Positions 53,797 through 62,992 of a stretch of DNA of 64,000 bases are shown here, in pieces; positions within the stretch are counted from its first letter, which is position 1, and every line of letters begins with the position of its first letter. This DNA is from Anabaena minutissima FACHB-250 (GTDB lineage Bacteria; Cyanobacteriota; Cyanobacteriia; Cyanobacteriales; Nostocaceae). The DNA is taken from contig NZ_JACJRG010000012.1 of assembly GCF_014697125.1 (NCBI RefSeq), forward strand, positions 123,807 through 187,806, given 5' to 3'. The notes beneath the pieces are model-generated. The model ran no database searches, was not told where the DNA came from, and saw nothing but the letters and a program-made list of their open reading frames with translations. The position numbers were made by a program, and so were the translations under genes.

Positions 53797-53906
53797 TAAG
53801 TGCTGAGTTGAGTGCTGAGTAGTGAGTGCTGAGTCCTGAGTCCTGATTGTATTTTTCTCCCCCTGCTTCCCCTGCTTCCCAAGTCCCCAGTCCCAAGTCC
53901 CCAGTC
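53797..53906. repeat. Heptamer tandem arrays between cobT and the DUF2232 gene
   Basis: GTGCTGA/GTCCTGA/GTAGTGA units run through 53797-53847, then CCCCTGCTTCCCCTGCTTCC, then CCCCAGTCCCAAGTCCCCAG. All are 7-base-type STRRs. The patch separates two genes of one strand. Confidence 0.8.
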
Positions 53907-53910
53907 CCCT

Positions 53911-54642
53911 TCAATAATCCATCAAAACTTGTACCCAATGTGGTGGACGGGGGATAGGATTGCCTAGTCGATCTAACAATAACGATGCGGCCAAATGTAC
54001 TACAAATAGGTAGATAAAGTTATTAATAATAATCAAGGCTACTGCCCCCATCTGAATGAAAAATACATTGGGACTAGCTAATAATCCCAACTTTAGGAAT
54101 AGCCACTCTGTTAGTTCTGTGACTTGGTTGATTATATAAATCCATAGGTCTTCTCCCGATAACACAGATAGCAACCACAGGCGAAAAAATACGCCTAAAG
54201 TACCTAATAGCGTCCCCAAGGTGATAGATACTAGCCAAGGGACACGACGATACCATGTAGCCCCAAGTAGCACACCCATAAATGCAAAGGGCATAACAAA
54301 TAATAGACTGCGAACTGGCCCCATCAATACCGATAGGAGTAACCCAGAGGTGACGGCCGCCATCCACGCAGCTCGTTTGCCCCAACGCAGGTAAACTAAA
54401 GCGATCGGTACAGGGAAGAATATCCGCAACACTGGCCCTAGGGGAAAGTAAAAATTGATGAACCAAATCAAGCTAGCCGCACTGGCTAAAAATGCTGTTT
54501 CTACCATTCTTAAGGGTGCATCAACTTTTAATTGCGGTTGCTTTAACTGTGCTGGCTGATCTAGCCGTTGATGGGGTGAAGGTTGAGACTCAGGGGATGG
54601 ATTTTCCTGTGAGTCATCTGGCAGAGAATCTAAAATACTCAT
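53911..54642 (-). CDS. DUF2232 membrane protein
   Basis: A 243-residue protein. A proline- and glutamine-rich cytoplasmic tail (about 1-45, PDDSQENPSPESQPSPHQ) is followed by five or six hydrophobic helices, starting VETAFLASAASLIWFINFYF and including FPVPIALVYLRWGKRAAWMA, a mark of the DUF2232 family, then LLGTLGVFFRLWLLSVL. In firmicutes the family lies near cell-division and ribosome genes; its role is unknown. It follows the crp/fnr gene by 13 bases, so they share an operon. Confidence 0.8.
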   Translation of the reverse strand: MSILDSLPDDSQENPSPESQPSPHQRLDQPAQLKQPQLKVDAPLRMVETAFLASAASLIWFINFYFPLGPVLRIFFPVPIALVYLRWGKRAAWMAAVTSGLLLSVLMGPVRSLLFVMPFAFMGVLLGATWYRRVPWLVSITLGTLLGTLGVFFRLWLLSVLSGEDLWIYIINQVTELTEWLFLKLGLLASPNVFFIQMGAVALIIINNFIYLFVVHLAASLLLDRLGNPIPRPPHWVQVLMDY

Positions 54643-54655
54643 CTGGAAAAAGTTG

Positions 54656-55330
54656 TTAAACGATCATTTTCTCTAAGGCTGACAAATCTGGGATACAAAT
54701 GTTGTCTTGATCTCGCTTAATCAAGCCTTTTTTTTCTAGTCTTGTCAATACTCTAGTGACTGTCTCTCGCGCTAATCCACTCAAACTACTCAGTTCTCTG
54801 TGGGGTAAATTGGGAATTTCTGTTCCTGTTTGTCCGCGTTTTCCTTGGCCTTCTGCCAAAAACAGTAACGTGTCTGCTACCCGTGACAGACTATCAGATT
54901 CTCGCAACCGCAGTCGTCGATTTACTTGTCGTAAACGCCGAGCCATAAGTTGTGATAAGTGGACTCCCGCTAAAGGTTCTGCATAGATTAACTTCACAAA
55001 ATCCTGGGATGGCATACTGCCAATTATTGTAGGAGTTAAGGTGATGACATCTGTAGAGCGGGGTACTTCATCTAATGCCGCCATTTCGCCAAATAATTCC
55101 CCTTTACCAAGAATATTTAATGTTACTTCTTTGCCTTCTAGATTGTAGGTACGGATTTTGACCCAGCCATCGACTATAAAATAGACAGAACCACCCCAGT
55201 CATTTTCTAGCAGAATCACTTGATTAGCTGGGTGTGTGCGTGTCACAAGATGGTTAAGGGCTATCTCCACTGAGGTTTCTGGTAACCCTTGAAAAAAGGG
55301 AGCTGAGTTTATCCACGGATTTTCTTCCAT
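54656..55330 (-). CDS. Crp/Fnr family transcription regulator
   Basis: A protein of 224 residues from the ATG at 55330; an in-frame TTG at 55366 adds 12 unconvincing residues. The cyclic-nucleotide-binding-type barrel (about 10-120) has VYFIVDGWVKIRTYNLEGKE and LGKGELFGEMAALDEVPRST. The C-terminal winged helix has LPHRELSSLSGLARETVTRV as recognition helix. It is not NtcA (its recognition helix differs); the effector is unknown. It leads the operon with the DUF2232 gene. Confidence 0.85.
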   Translation of the reverse strand: MEENPWINSAPFFQGLPETSVEIALNHLVTRTHPANQVILLENDWGGSVYFIVDGWVKIRTYNLEGKEVTLNILGKGELFGEMAALDEVPRSTDVITLTPTIIGSMPSQDFVKLIYAEPLAGVHLSQLMARRLRQVNRRLRLRESDSLSRVADTLLFLAEGQGKRGQTGTEIPNLPHRELSSLSGLARETVTRVLTRLEKKGLIKRDQDNICIPDLSALEKMIV

Positions 55331-55980
55331 TACGACATTATTAAGGCGGTTATATAAAACAAGCAAGAACGCTAAGTTTTGCCTAAGCGTGATAAATACA
55401 TTTAATTGTAAAAGAACACTAAGTTATATTACACAAGCAGGGGCTTTAGAGTGTTTTTTCTCAACAATTGTGACCTACTATTATACAGTCTGTACTTTCT
55501 TACACACTGTTTTCGACTTGAGGAGTAATCCGGGAAAAGGCCAGCTGCATTGCTAACAGAAGTACTCAAAAATATAACTAAACAACAATTATGATACTCA
55601 AAGTTGCTAATTTTTGCTAATTTAAAGTTTTTGCGGTTGGCTAGCGAAAGGTAGTCAGTAATCTGGCTTGGCGATTTGGATTTTTTTATGTTTTTATACT
55701 ATTGAAGTTATCAAGGCGATGTTATCCCCTTAAGAACTACCTGATACGACCAAACTAAGAATACTTTTGTGTTCTAGGATTACTACTTGCTCAAACATAT
55801 GTTACTAAATGGCGATGGCATAACCGCCTAGCATAGCTGATAGCCTCCGGCAAATTTACATAATGCTACAACTTGCAGTTATCCATAAAACAATTATGCT
55901 GAGTTTCATTTGATACTTAAATAGTTGTAAATTAATTTCCACCATCGGTTAACCTAAAATTTTAGCTAAGGTAATTTAAA
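55331..55980. other. Intergenic region, no gene seen
   Basis: This 650-base gap separates divergent genes. It is AT-rich with GC-richer islands near 55640-55730 and 55805-55850 (GGCGATGGCATAACCGCCTA). No open frame with coding character is visible. It should contain the promoters of the crp/fnr gene and of the large ATPase gene. Confidence 0.5.
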
Positions 55981-58900
55981 GTGACTTTCCGCAACGATGA
56001 AATTCAAAAACTAATTGCAGATATTGACAACTTACTGAACAGCAATGGTAAGCGCCTGTCTAGGCTTCTGTCTAGTCAGGCGCAAGAGCCGAAAGAGGTT
56101 TTAGAAAGAACTCGCGATTTTTTAATTCAGCTACAAGAGTCTGAAAGATCAGAACACTCTCAACAAAATTGGTCTGTGGGACAGTCTCAAAAATCGCCGT
56201 TGTTGGAGAAGTTTATCGACCAGGGTCAGAATCAGGCGACATTACCACCAATCGCAAGTCATCAAGAATCTACTCATTCCCTCACTGAACAAATAAAAAA
56301 TGAATTGTTGACCTGTATACAGCCATTGCAAGCAGAAATTACAGCACTGTTGCAAGAGCGGACAGTTTTGGCACAAGAAATTAGACAGCTAGAGCAAAGG
56401 CGACTACATAATTACTCTTTAAGTCAACAACTGGCAAACCAAGAGCAAATCATTACCGAATTTTTACAAGTTCTGATGAGTCGCCTAGCACCAGCGTTAA
56501 TGCCCAAAATAGCTGAGGCAAGAGTAAATTATTCTAGTGATGTTAATAATCATCATCAAAGCGATCTAGAACCTACAACTGCGACTAATCAAGCCTTCTG
56601 GGAATCCTCATCACAAACAGAACACTTAACACAACTAACTCAAGACTTAGATCAACGTTTGTTGTCTTTGGACGGCACTGTAAATGTTGTTTTTGATGCC
56701 TTACAGCGAAATGTTAATACTTATCATGAATCTTTATCTCAAGCACTCGTAAGAATGCACAGTCGGGGTTTGCAAGGCGAACAATTGCTGGTAAGCCTAC
56801 TAAATAATTTGACGCAACATATACAGCAACATTTATCTAGTTTTTCAGCACCTACTTCTAAGTTAGAAAATCAAACTCCTGCTGTTGCACCATCAAGCGT
56901 TAGTCCAGTTGCTCCAGACTTATTGCAGCCAAATGAGGTTAACTTATCTGTAGAATCGGAACTTTTCTTTACAGACAATATCAATGAAGAATCTCCAATC
57001 TTAGCAGCAGATTTAGATGCAACAATGAGCGATCGCGTTCCGCCCACTATAGGCGTTGGCGCAGCTTCTGTCTCCGACACGATCCGCGAACACAAAGATG
57101 GTCTGCAACCGACGGTCGATCATCGCCTGTTGGAAACGTCCGAATTTGAGGACTTAATGACCGATGAATTAGATAAAATGCTTTTGCAGCTTGGTGTTGA
57201 TGAGTCTGTATGTGCTGAGAATTTGACTACCCCACCAGATATTTTATCTGAAGATAATGGGGAATCAACTAATGATGAAGTTGATCGAATTTACGCCAGT
57301 TTGTTTGGTAGTGACAATTATTTGATTAATGCCCTTCTGGAATTAAATTCCGAGTCAGTAATGGCCGATTTACCAGGGTTAGAGGAATCTGATAGTGTAG
57401 CGATCGCGCCTCAAAATATTCTAGACGAGGCCGATACGGCGGCAATGATGCCAGAAGCCTGGTTTGACGAATCAGATACCGATTTTTTTGATGATACTAA
57501 CCCTGAGAATATCCCAGATCCGCCCATTGAATCCACAGACTTATTATTATTTGCAGAACCAACGCCAACTAGTAGTTTTGTAGATGCGGTAGACTTGCCA
57601 ACAATACAGCCAAGCAATGAAGATACAATTACATCTTTAACAGATTTATTTGCAGATGTAGATATTGAAGAACTGGCGAGAAGCTGGCAATTAGAGGAAA
57701 CTGCCCCGCCGCCCACTCTCTCGACACCAGAACCTGTGATTGCAGAACAGTTACCAGTAGCTTCTGCTGTAGAGGATGTGACAGATTTAATTGTGGAAAC
57801 AGTTGAGCAAAAGCCACCAGCATTAACTCACAAAGAACCGGAACAGTCACCAGCACCATTTATTCCAGCTTCACCCCAAGAAAATTTACTCTCACCAGAA
57901 GTCACTCAATTAGCCAATCTTCCCGAAATTGCTCTGAACGAAGAGCAATGGTTAAAATTACACCAAGATTTGGCCAAGCTTGACGAACCAAATCCACAAA
58001 CACCACAATCACCAATAATTGGGTTGGAAAGTGCGGAGTTTTGGGTCAGCGATGGGCTACGCGATCGCCAACAATTAGATCAAGAAGTAACAGAAAATAC
58101 CTTGGCTGTGGACTTCTCCCCTCCAGAGGTTTCCCCAACTAATCCCATTTCCACACCGCAAACAGAAGCTGCCTTAGACTTTAGCCCCACTGAAAAAAAA
58201 AAGGAAGTCACAACAACGGCTTACGACAGTTCTGTCATCATTCCTGATACTCCTATCGACAATACAGAAATTACACCTGATACTCTAGACTCCGTTTGGT
58301 ATTTAGGCATTGATTTGGGGACTACAGGGATTTCTGCCACTTTATTAAATCGCTCTACTGGCGTTGTCTATCCGATTTGTTGGTCAGCAGAACAGCAACC
58401 GGGAACTAATAACTTCCAGCAATCCTTCCGTTTACCCGCAGAAGTTTATCTGCCTAACACTTCTTTACCTCCCAAACAGACTGACGGCACTGATGATCGA
58501 GCATCTCAGCTAAAAAATCATCTTTATTCAGCACAGTTAAAACCATATTTACAGGTAGCGATTCCCTATAAAAATGAGCAACAAAAATGGCAACCTGTAT
58601 TGCAATTTAACGAATTTTCAGCCGGCCCGTTAATTTGGATAGTGCGATCGCTCTCCAAGTTACTTTTGACTCTGAAAGCAGACCGTGACAGCACAACTCA
58701 AGGGTTAATTGCCACAGCCGTAGGCTTGGATGAAAGCAACTTCCACAGCATTATTGATCAGATTGCTGGTGTGATTTGTAACTCCCCCTCTAGTTGGTCT
58801 GAACAATATCGCTTCAATGTCCGGGAAGCTTTACTCACAAGTAGATTAGTCCAACATCCCCAGCAAGTATTTTTTGTAGAAGAAGCGATCGCTAGTCTAC

Positions 58901-60159
58901 TGAGTATCCTCAATGGTGCTAATGGTGAAACAGTACAATTTAGCACCAATGAAGGTTTAACCCCTGCTCAAAGCAGCGATTATGCGATCGTCGGTAATAC
59001 TCTTGTGATTAATATTGGTGCAACTGCCACAGAAATGGGATTGGTCGATGTGCCAGATAGGTTAGAACAACTCACCCACAATCATTTCATGCTTCATGGT
59101 TTTGCCTATGCCAGCAAAGGGATTGAGCAAGACATTATCTGTCAGTTACTATTACCACCCAAATACCGCCAATCGCGTGGAGAAAACCCAGAAGATCACC
59201 AAAAAATCCATAGCAACCCTTGGCAATGGCAATCAGCCTTTCCAGATTTAGACGAAGCGCAGTGGGAAAGTTTGGGTTTGGAAGATTTAGAATTACCGCG
59301 TGTAGGAGAACCAGATATCGAAGCGCGGATTCTCTTACAGCAGCGTCTCGAAAGTTCCCTACTAGGACAAGCTGTACTAGATGCAGCCCTAGCTTTAAAG
59401 CTGATTTTACAACGCCAAGAGACTTTTAGCTTTGAATTGGCTGATCAACGCTGGATTTTACAGCGTCGAGATTTAGAAACTCAGGTATTTGTCCCCTTTG
59501 TCCGTCGCCTCAATCGCGAACTAAATAAGTTGTTAGTAGCGCGTGGTATTCCCACTGAAGCGATTAACCAAGCCATTTTAAGTGGTGGAGTGGCGAATTT
59601 AGGCGTAATTAATCGTTGGTTGCGGCAGAAACTCCCTAACGCCAAGATGTTGCAAGATACGTACCTAGGTGACAACGGCATTCCTAACTGTAGTCGTGTC
59701 GCCTATGGTTTGGCTGTGCTACCCCTACATCCTCAAGTTTTAGAAGAATCTCGTCACCAATATACAGATTATTTCTTGTTTACAGAATTACTGCGATTAT
59801 TACCAGACAGAACTCTGGCATTTGGGGAAGTTCTGCACTTATTTGAGGCTCGCGGTATCAATACCAGCACTTGTCAGCAAAGACTTTTAGCTTTCTTAGA
59901 AGGGGAATTACCTCCAGGGTTAATTCCTGTTTCCCCCGAATCAACTTGGCTTACCCAAGACTCTCAAGCTAATTCAGATTATCAGGCGATCGCCTCAACA
60001 CCCCTATTTGCAAAACAAGGTAATCTCACCTATCGTCCCAATTTCTCACAACTGCAAATTTTCCACCGCTATTTAAATGCAATAAAAGCCAGCACTCAGC
60101 AGTCCTTGGATGAACCTTACACGATTAATTTTCGTGTAGGGGTGACAGGTGACAGGTGA
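55981..60159 (+). CDS. Large protein with coiled-coil N-terminus and actin/Hsp70-like ATPase
   Basis: A 1392-residue cyanobacterial protein. The start is GTG at 55981. Residues about 1-290 have helical and coiled-coil stretches (EITALLQERTVLAQEIRQLE). Residues about 290-760 are acidic, Pro/Thr-rich and probably disordered. Residues about 770-1300 form an actin/Hsp70-fold ATPase: phosphate loop 1 YLGIDLGTTGISATLLN near 773, loop 2 LVINIGATATEMGLVD near 1008, and the adenosine motif LSGGVANLGVINRWL near 1199. The C-terminal residues GVTGDR and the stop come from a GGTGACA array. Function is unknown; a septal or organisational role would be guesswork. Confidence 0.72.
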   Translation: MTFRNDEIQKLIADIDNLLNSNGKRLSRLLSSQAQEPKEVLERTRDFLIQLQESERSEHSQQNWSVGQSQKSPLLEKFIDQGQNQATLPPIASHQESTHSLTEQIKNELLTCIQPLQAEITALLQERTVLAQEIRQLEQRRLHNYSLSQQLANQEQIITEFLQVLMSRLAPALMPKIAEARVNYSSDVNNHHQSDLEPTTATNQAFWESSSQTEHLTQLTQDLDQRLLSLDGTVNVVFDALQRNVNTYHESLSQALVRMHSRGLQGEQLLVSLLNNLTQHIQQHLSSFSAPTSKLENQTPAVAPSSVSPVAPDLLQPNEVNLSVESELFFTDNINEESPILAADLDATMSDRVPPTIGVGAASVSDTIREHKDGLQPTVDHRLLETSEFEDLMTDELDKMLLQLGVDESVCAENLTTPPDILSEDNGESTNDEVDRIYASLFGSDNYLINALLELNSESVMADLPGLEESDSVAIAPQNILDEADTAAMMPEAWFDESDTDFFDDTNPENIPDPPIESTDLLLFAEPTPTSSFVDAVDLPTIQPSNEDTITSLTDLFADVDIEELARSWQLEETAPPPTLSTPEPVIAEQLPVASAVEDVTDLIVETVEQKPPALTHKEPEQSPAPFIPASPQENLLSPEVTQLANLPEIALNEEQWLKLHQDLAKLDEPNPQTPQSPIIGLESAEFWVSDGLRDRQQLDQEVTENTLAVDFSPPEVSPTNPISTPQTEAALDFSPTEKKKEVTTTAYDSSVIIPDTPIDNTEITPDTLDSVWYLGIDLGTTGISATLLNRSTGVVYPICWSAEQQPGTNNFQQSFRLPAEVYLPNTSLPPKQTDGTDDRASQLKNHLYSAQLKPYLQVAIPYKNEQQKWQPVLQFNEFSAGPLIWIVRSLSKLLLTLKADRDSTTQGLIATAVGLDESNFHSIIDQIAGVICNSPSSWSEQYRFNVREALLTSRLVQHPQQVFFVEEAIASLLSILNGANGETVQFSTNEGLTPAQSSDYAIVGNTLVINIGATATEMGLVDVPDRLEQLTHNHFMLHGFAYASKGIEQDIICQLLLPPKYRQSRGENPEDHQKIHSNPWQWQSAFPDLDEAQWESLGLEDLELPRVGEPDIEARILLQQRLESSLLGQAVLDAALALKLILQRQETFSFELADQRWILQRRDLETQVFVPFVRRLNRELNKLLVARGIPTEAINQAILSGGVANLGVINRWLRQKLPNAKMLQDTYLGDNGIPNCSRVAYGLAVLPLHPQVLEESRHQYTDYFLFTELLRLLPDRTLAFGEVLHLFEARGINTSTCQQRLLAFLEGELPPGLIPVSPESTWLTQDSQANSDYQAIASTPLFAKQGNLTYRPNFSQLQIFHRYLNAIKASTQQSLDEPYTINFRVGVTGDR

Positions 60160-60168
60160 CAGGTGACA
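60141..60168. repeat. GGTGACA heptamer array at the end of the ATPase gene
   Basis: Four exact GGTGACA units, the same heptamer as at 13314-13369. The third unit supplies the TGA stop (60157-60159) of the large ATPase gene. Confidence 0.85.
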
Positions 60169-60231
60169 GGGGAGAGTAACTAATGCCCAATACTCAATAC
60201 CCATTTATTTTTGAATTTTGAATTTTGCGGA

Positions 60232-60263
60232 AAGTTCTGTAGGCGGGTTTCCCGCAGTAGGAA
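60232..60263. repeat. Dispersed repeat also present upstream of potA
   Basis: AGTTCTGTAGGCGGGTTTCC, then CGCAGTAGGAA, matches 33430-33463 almost exactly. It sits between the convergent ATPase and permease genes. Confidence 0.65.
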
Positions 60264-60288
60264 ACTTTTCAAGACGAATTTTGAATTG

Positions 60289-61131
60289 TTACCCCTTCAC
60301 CCCACTACCAGTATCTGTAGCTACGATATAACGCTGTAAAACTAGGAATACTAACAAAACAGGTGCGATCGCAATTACTGAACCAGCCGCTACTAAACGC
60401 CAGTCTAGAGAAAATGTCCCTGCTAACTTGGCTACTCCCAAGGGTAGGGTGTATAAATTTTCATCTTGAATGACAATCAAAGGCCAAAGAAAGTCACTCC
60501 ACGAACCAATAAAGACGAAAATAGCAAGAGTTACTAGGGCTGGTCTAACGGCTGGTAACATAATATGCCACCACAAGCCTAGTTCTGAACTGCCATCCAT
60601 CCGCGCGGCTTCTTCTATCTCTTTGGGAACTCCCATAAAAGCTTGTCTAAGTAGGAAGATACCAAAGGCAGAAGCCACGCTGGGGAAAATCATTCCCAAA
60701 TAAGTATTTCTCAGCCCTAGCTGGACTGTCAAAATGTATAAGGGTATCATCACGATTTGGAAAGGAATCATAATCGTAGAAACGATCGCAATAAAGATTC
60801 CATTCCTTCCCGGAAATGATAGCCGTGCTAAAGGGTAAGCAGCTAAGGAGCAAAACAGCAGATTTAAACCTACAGTCAACATTGCCACCAATGTACTGTT
60901 ATAGAGGTACTGCCCAAAAGGTAAAGATTGCCACACCTTAGAGAAGTTTTCTAAGGTAGGTTGACTGGGTAATAACTGCGGTGGCGACTGTAGAATATTT
61001 TCTGTCGGTGATTTTAAAGCAGTGCTGATCAGCCACAGTAGAGGAAAGAGTGTGATGATAGCGATCGCACCTAATAAAAAGTACATCATCACAGGTGGCA
61101 TTCTCGTATTTTTCAATCGAAAATTAGTCAC
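60289..61131 (-). CDS. Carbohydrate ABC transporter permease (MalG type)
   Basis: A protein of about 280 residues with six helices. The ABC-permease loop is EEAARMDGSSELGLWWHIML, then PAVRPALVTLAIFVFIGSWS. FPLLWLISTALKSPTENI and YIVATDTGSGVKG (C-terminus) are typical of the second permease of sugar and glycerol-phosphate systems. A GGAGGA at 61139-61144 is well spaced for the GTG start at 61131; the in-frame TTG at 61146 overlaps that site and is less likely. Its partner permease, binding protein and ATPase are not in this window. Confidence 0.83.
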   Translation of the reverse strand: MTNFRLKNTRMPPVMMYFLLGAIAIITLFPLLWLISTALKSPTENILQSPPQLLPSQPTLENFSKVWQSLPFGQYLYNSTLVAMLTVGLNLLFCSLAAYPLARLSFPGRNGIFIAIVSTIMIPFQIVMIPLYILTVQLGLRNTYLGMIFPSVASAFGIFLLRQAFMGVPKEIEEAARMDGSSELGLWWHIMLPAVRPALVTLAIFVFIGSWSDFLWPLIVIQDENLYTLPLGVAKLAGTFSLDWRLVAAGSVIAIAPVLLVFLVLQRYIVATDTGSGVKG

Positions 61132-61165
61132 GTCGCTTTCCTCCAATCCAAATTTAAAATTAACA

Positions 61166-61224
61166 AATTACGTAAAGCCTGCGGCATAGCTGCGCTTAGA
61201 GCGTAGCGAGGCGCAACCCATTAC
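61166..61224 (-). repeat. Inverted copy of the potD-potB repeat
   Basis: Reverse complement of 35885-35943 with few changes. It lies at the end of the cyclo-ligase gene and provides its stop codon (TAA in the word TCGTAATGGGTTGC). Confidence 0.75.
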
Positions 61225-61796
61225 GAATTAATATAAAATTCCGTTTCAGTAGCCACAGCAAGTAAAGGTTGATCCCAAGGTTGAATCGGTATTTGAGTTA
61301 AATAAGCAGATTCAAAGACAATTCCTACCGTTGGCTTGTTTGCCCATTCGGTCGAACTCAGCAAGCGATCGTAATAACCACCACCATAACCTAGACGATA
61401 TCCACGGCGATCGCAAGCAACACTAGGAACGAGAATTAAATCTACGTCTTCAGGATGGATAGTTGGTGTTTCAGGATGGGGTTCTTGAATGCCGTAGGAA
61501 TTAATCTGTAACGATTCCCCAGATTGCCAACTATGCCAGTGTAGCGATTGACCGATGCAGCGCGGAAATCCCCAGCGATATTGATTCTCTCCAAATAGGG
61601 GACTAAGGTCAGGTTCTTGGCGAAAGCTGAAATAAGCAAGTATGGTTTTGGCTTCGGTGAAGAGAGTAGAAGCTTGTAATAGTTTACAGATGCGATCGCT
61701 TTTTTCTCGCCATTCTCTAACAGACATCGACTGCCGAGTTTTTAAAAGAGTCCGGCGTAATTTTACCTTATTTAGTTGATGATCAACTTTGTCCAT
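61221..61796 (-). CDS. 5-formyltetrahydrofolate cyclo-ligase
   Basis: A 191-residue enzyme that turns 5-formyltetrahydrofolate into 5,10-methenyltetrahydrofolate with ATP. The N-terminus has KVKLRRTLLKTRQSMS. The middle has ILAYFSFRQEPDLSPL. The C-terminal signature is LILVPSVACDRRGYRLGYGG then GYYDRLL, with the phosphate-binding glycines. The last codons and the stop lie in a dispersed repeat. It stands alone between unrelated genes. Confidence 0.88.
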   Translation of the reverse strand: MDKVDHQLNKVKLRRTLLKTRQSMSVREWREKSDRICKLLQASTLFTEAKTILAYFSFRQEPDLSPLFGENQYRWGFPRCIGQSLHWHSWQSGESLQINSYGIQEPHPETPTIHPEDVDLILVPSVACDRRGYRLGYGGGYYDRLLSSTEWANKPTVGIVFESAYLTQIPIQPWDQPLLAVATETEFYINS

Positions 61797-61811
61797 TTAG
61801 ATTCGTTTAGT

Positions 61812-61920
61812 GCATCAAGTTTAAATTGATGGATAAGTAAGTTTGTAGTAAGGACTTTAGTCCTGATTTTTCTAAGGACTAAAGTCCTTACTACGAACAG
61901 TCAAAACTAAATTGACACAG
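61812..61920 (+). mobile_element. MITE-like element, long copy
   Basis: 109 bases. At its centre GTAGTAAGGACTTTAGTCCT (61845-61864) and its exact reverse complement (61875-61894) form a 20-base hairpin with a 10-base loop. The whole element matches the inverted copy at 47120-47206, which lacks part of the hairpin. It has no coding capacity. Confidence 0.75.
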
Positions 61921-61937
61921 TAGTAGTTTAGGGTTAC

Positions 61938-61970
61938 AGAACCCCGGCTTCTCTAAAAAACCGGGGTTCT
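61938..61970 (-). terminator. Hairpin between the fucose synthase and the cyclo-ligase genes
   Basis: AGAACCCCGG (61938-61947) and CCGGGGTTCT (61961-61970) form a perfect 10-base stem. It lies about 55 bases beyond the GDP-fucose synthase stop on the minus strand and probably ends that transcript. Confidence 0.6.
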
Positions 61971-62023
61971 AAATTTGCACTTAACTAAACCGTATGCGGT
62001 TACAGGTTACAATGACCTATTCC

Positions 62024-62968
62024 TTAAGCAGCATTTTGACGATACCAATCAATAGTATTCTTTAATCCCTGCCGGAAATCGATTTGCGCCGTGAAATTAA
62101 AAGCTTGTTTTGCCCGTTCAGTATCCAAACAACGACGAGGTTGACCATTTGGCTGATCTGTTTGCCAAATTATTTCCCCGTCAAATTCCATCAGTTCGCA
62201 AATTAAGGTGACTAAATCGCGGATAGAAATTTCATAACCCGTTCCCAAGTTAACTGGTTCGGAGTCATCATAAAATTGTGTCCCCATCACAATGCCTCGT
62301 GCAGCATCTTCTGAATAAAGAAACTCACGGGTAGGACTACCATCACCCCAAACAGGGAGTTGTTTGTCTCCCCGAACTTGGGCTTCATAAACTTTGTGAA
62401 TTAACGCTGGGATGACGTGGGAACTTCTCGGATCAAAATTATCTTCAGGCCCGTATAAATTTACTGGTAGTAAGTAAATACCATTAAAATTGTACTGCTG
62501 ACGATAAGATTGCAGTTGTACTAAAAGTGCTTTTTTAGCCACCCCATAGGGAGCATTAGTTTCTTCTGGATAACCATTCCATAGGTCATCTTCTTTGAAT
62601 GGTACTGGGGTAAATTTTGGGTAGGCGCAAATTGTACCCACACAAACGAATTTTTCTACGCCTCCTTGATAAGCAGCATGGATGAGTTGAGTCCCCATGA
62701 TCAAGTTGTCGTAGAATAACTCGGCTGGTTTTTCGCGGTTAAGACCGATACCACCGACGTGAGCCGCTAAGTGAATGATGATATCTTGCTGGTCTACTGC
62801 GCGTTGACAGTTTTCTAAGATACGTAAATCTAATTCCCGCGATCGCGGTACAGTAATCTTGGCTACGTCAGCCCCAGCTTTGCACAGCTGATCTATGACC
62901 TGACGGCCTAAAAACCCTGCCCCACCAGTGACGAGAATTCGTTTATTTTGTAGCTCTAAGGCGGTCAT
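62024..62968 (-). CDS. fcl: GDP-L-fucose synthase
   Basis: A 314-residue short-chain dehydrogenase that turns GDP-4-keto-6-deoxymannose into GDP-L-fucose. The dinucleotide site is [17 protein letters not shown] at the start; [12 protein letters not shown] holds substrate contacts; the catalytic Tyr-Lys is in YGVAKKALL, and [20 protein letters not shown] is typical. It follows the dehydratase gene by 24 bases; together they make GDP-fucose for polysaccharide. Confidence 0.9.
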   Translation of the reverse strand: MTALELQNKRILVTGGAGFLGRQVIDQLCKAGADVAKITVPRSRELDLRILENCQRAVDQQDIIIHLAAHVGGIGLNREKPAELFYDNLIMGTQLIHAAYQGGVEKFVCVGTICAYPKFTPVPFKEDDLWNGYPEETNAPYGVAKKALLVQLQSYRQQYNFNGIYLLPVNLYGPEDNFDPRSSHVIPALIHKVYEAQVRGDKQLPVWGDGSPTREFLYSEDAARGIVMGTQFYDDSEPVNLGTGYEISIRDLVTLICELMEFDGEIIWQTDQPNGQPRRCLDTERAKQAFNFTAQIDFRQGLKNTIDWYRQNAA

Positions 62969-62992
62969 ATTGTTATCCTTGGCAAGAGTTCA

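Noticed and set aside
60647..60853. Minus-strand open frame inside the permease gene
   Set aside because: It lies in another frame of a clearly coding gene.
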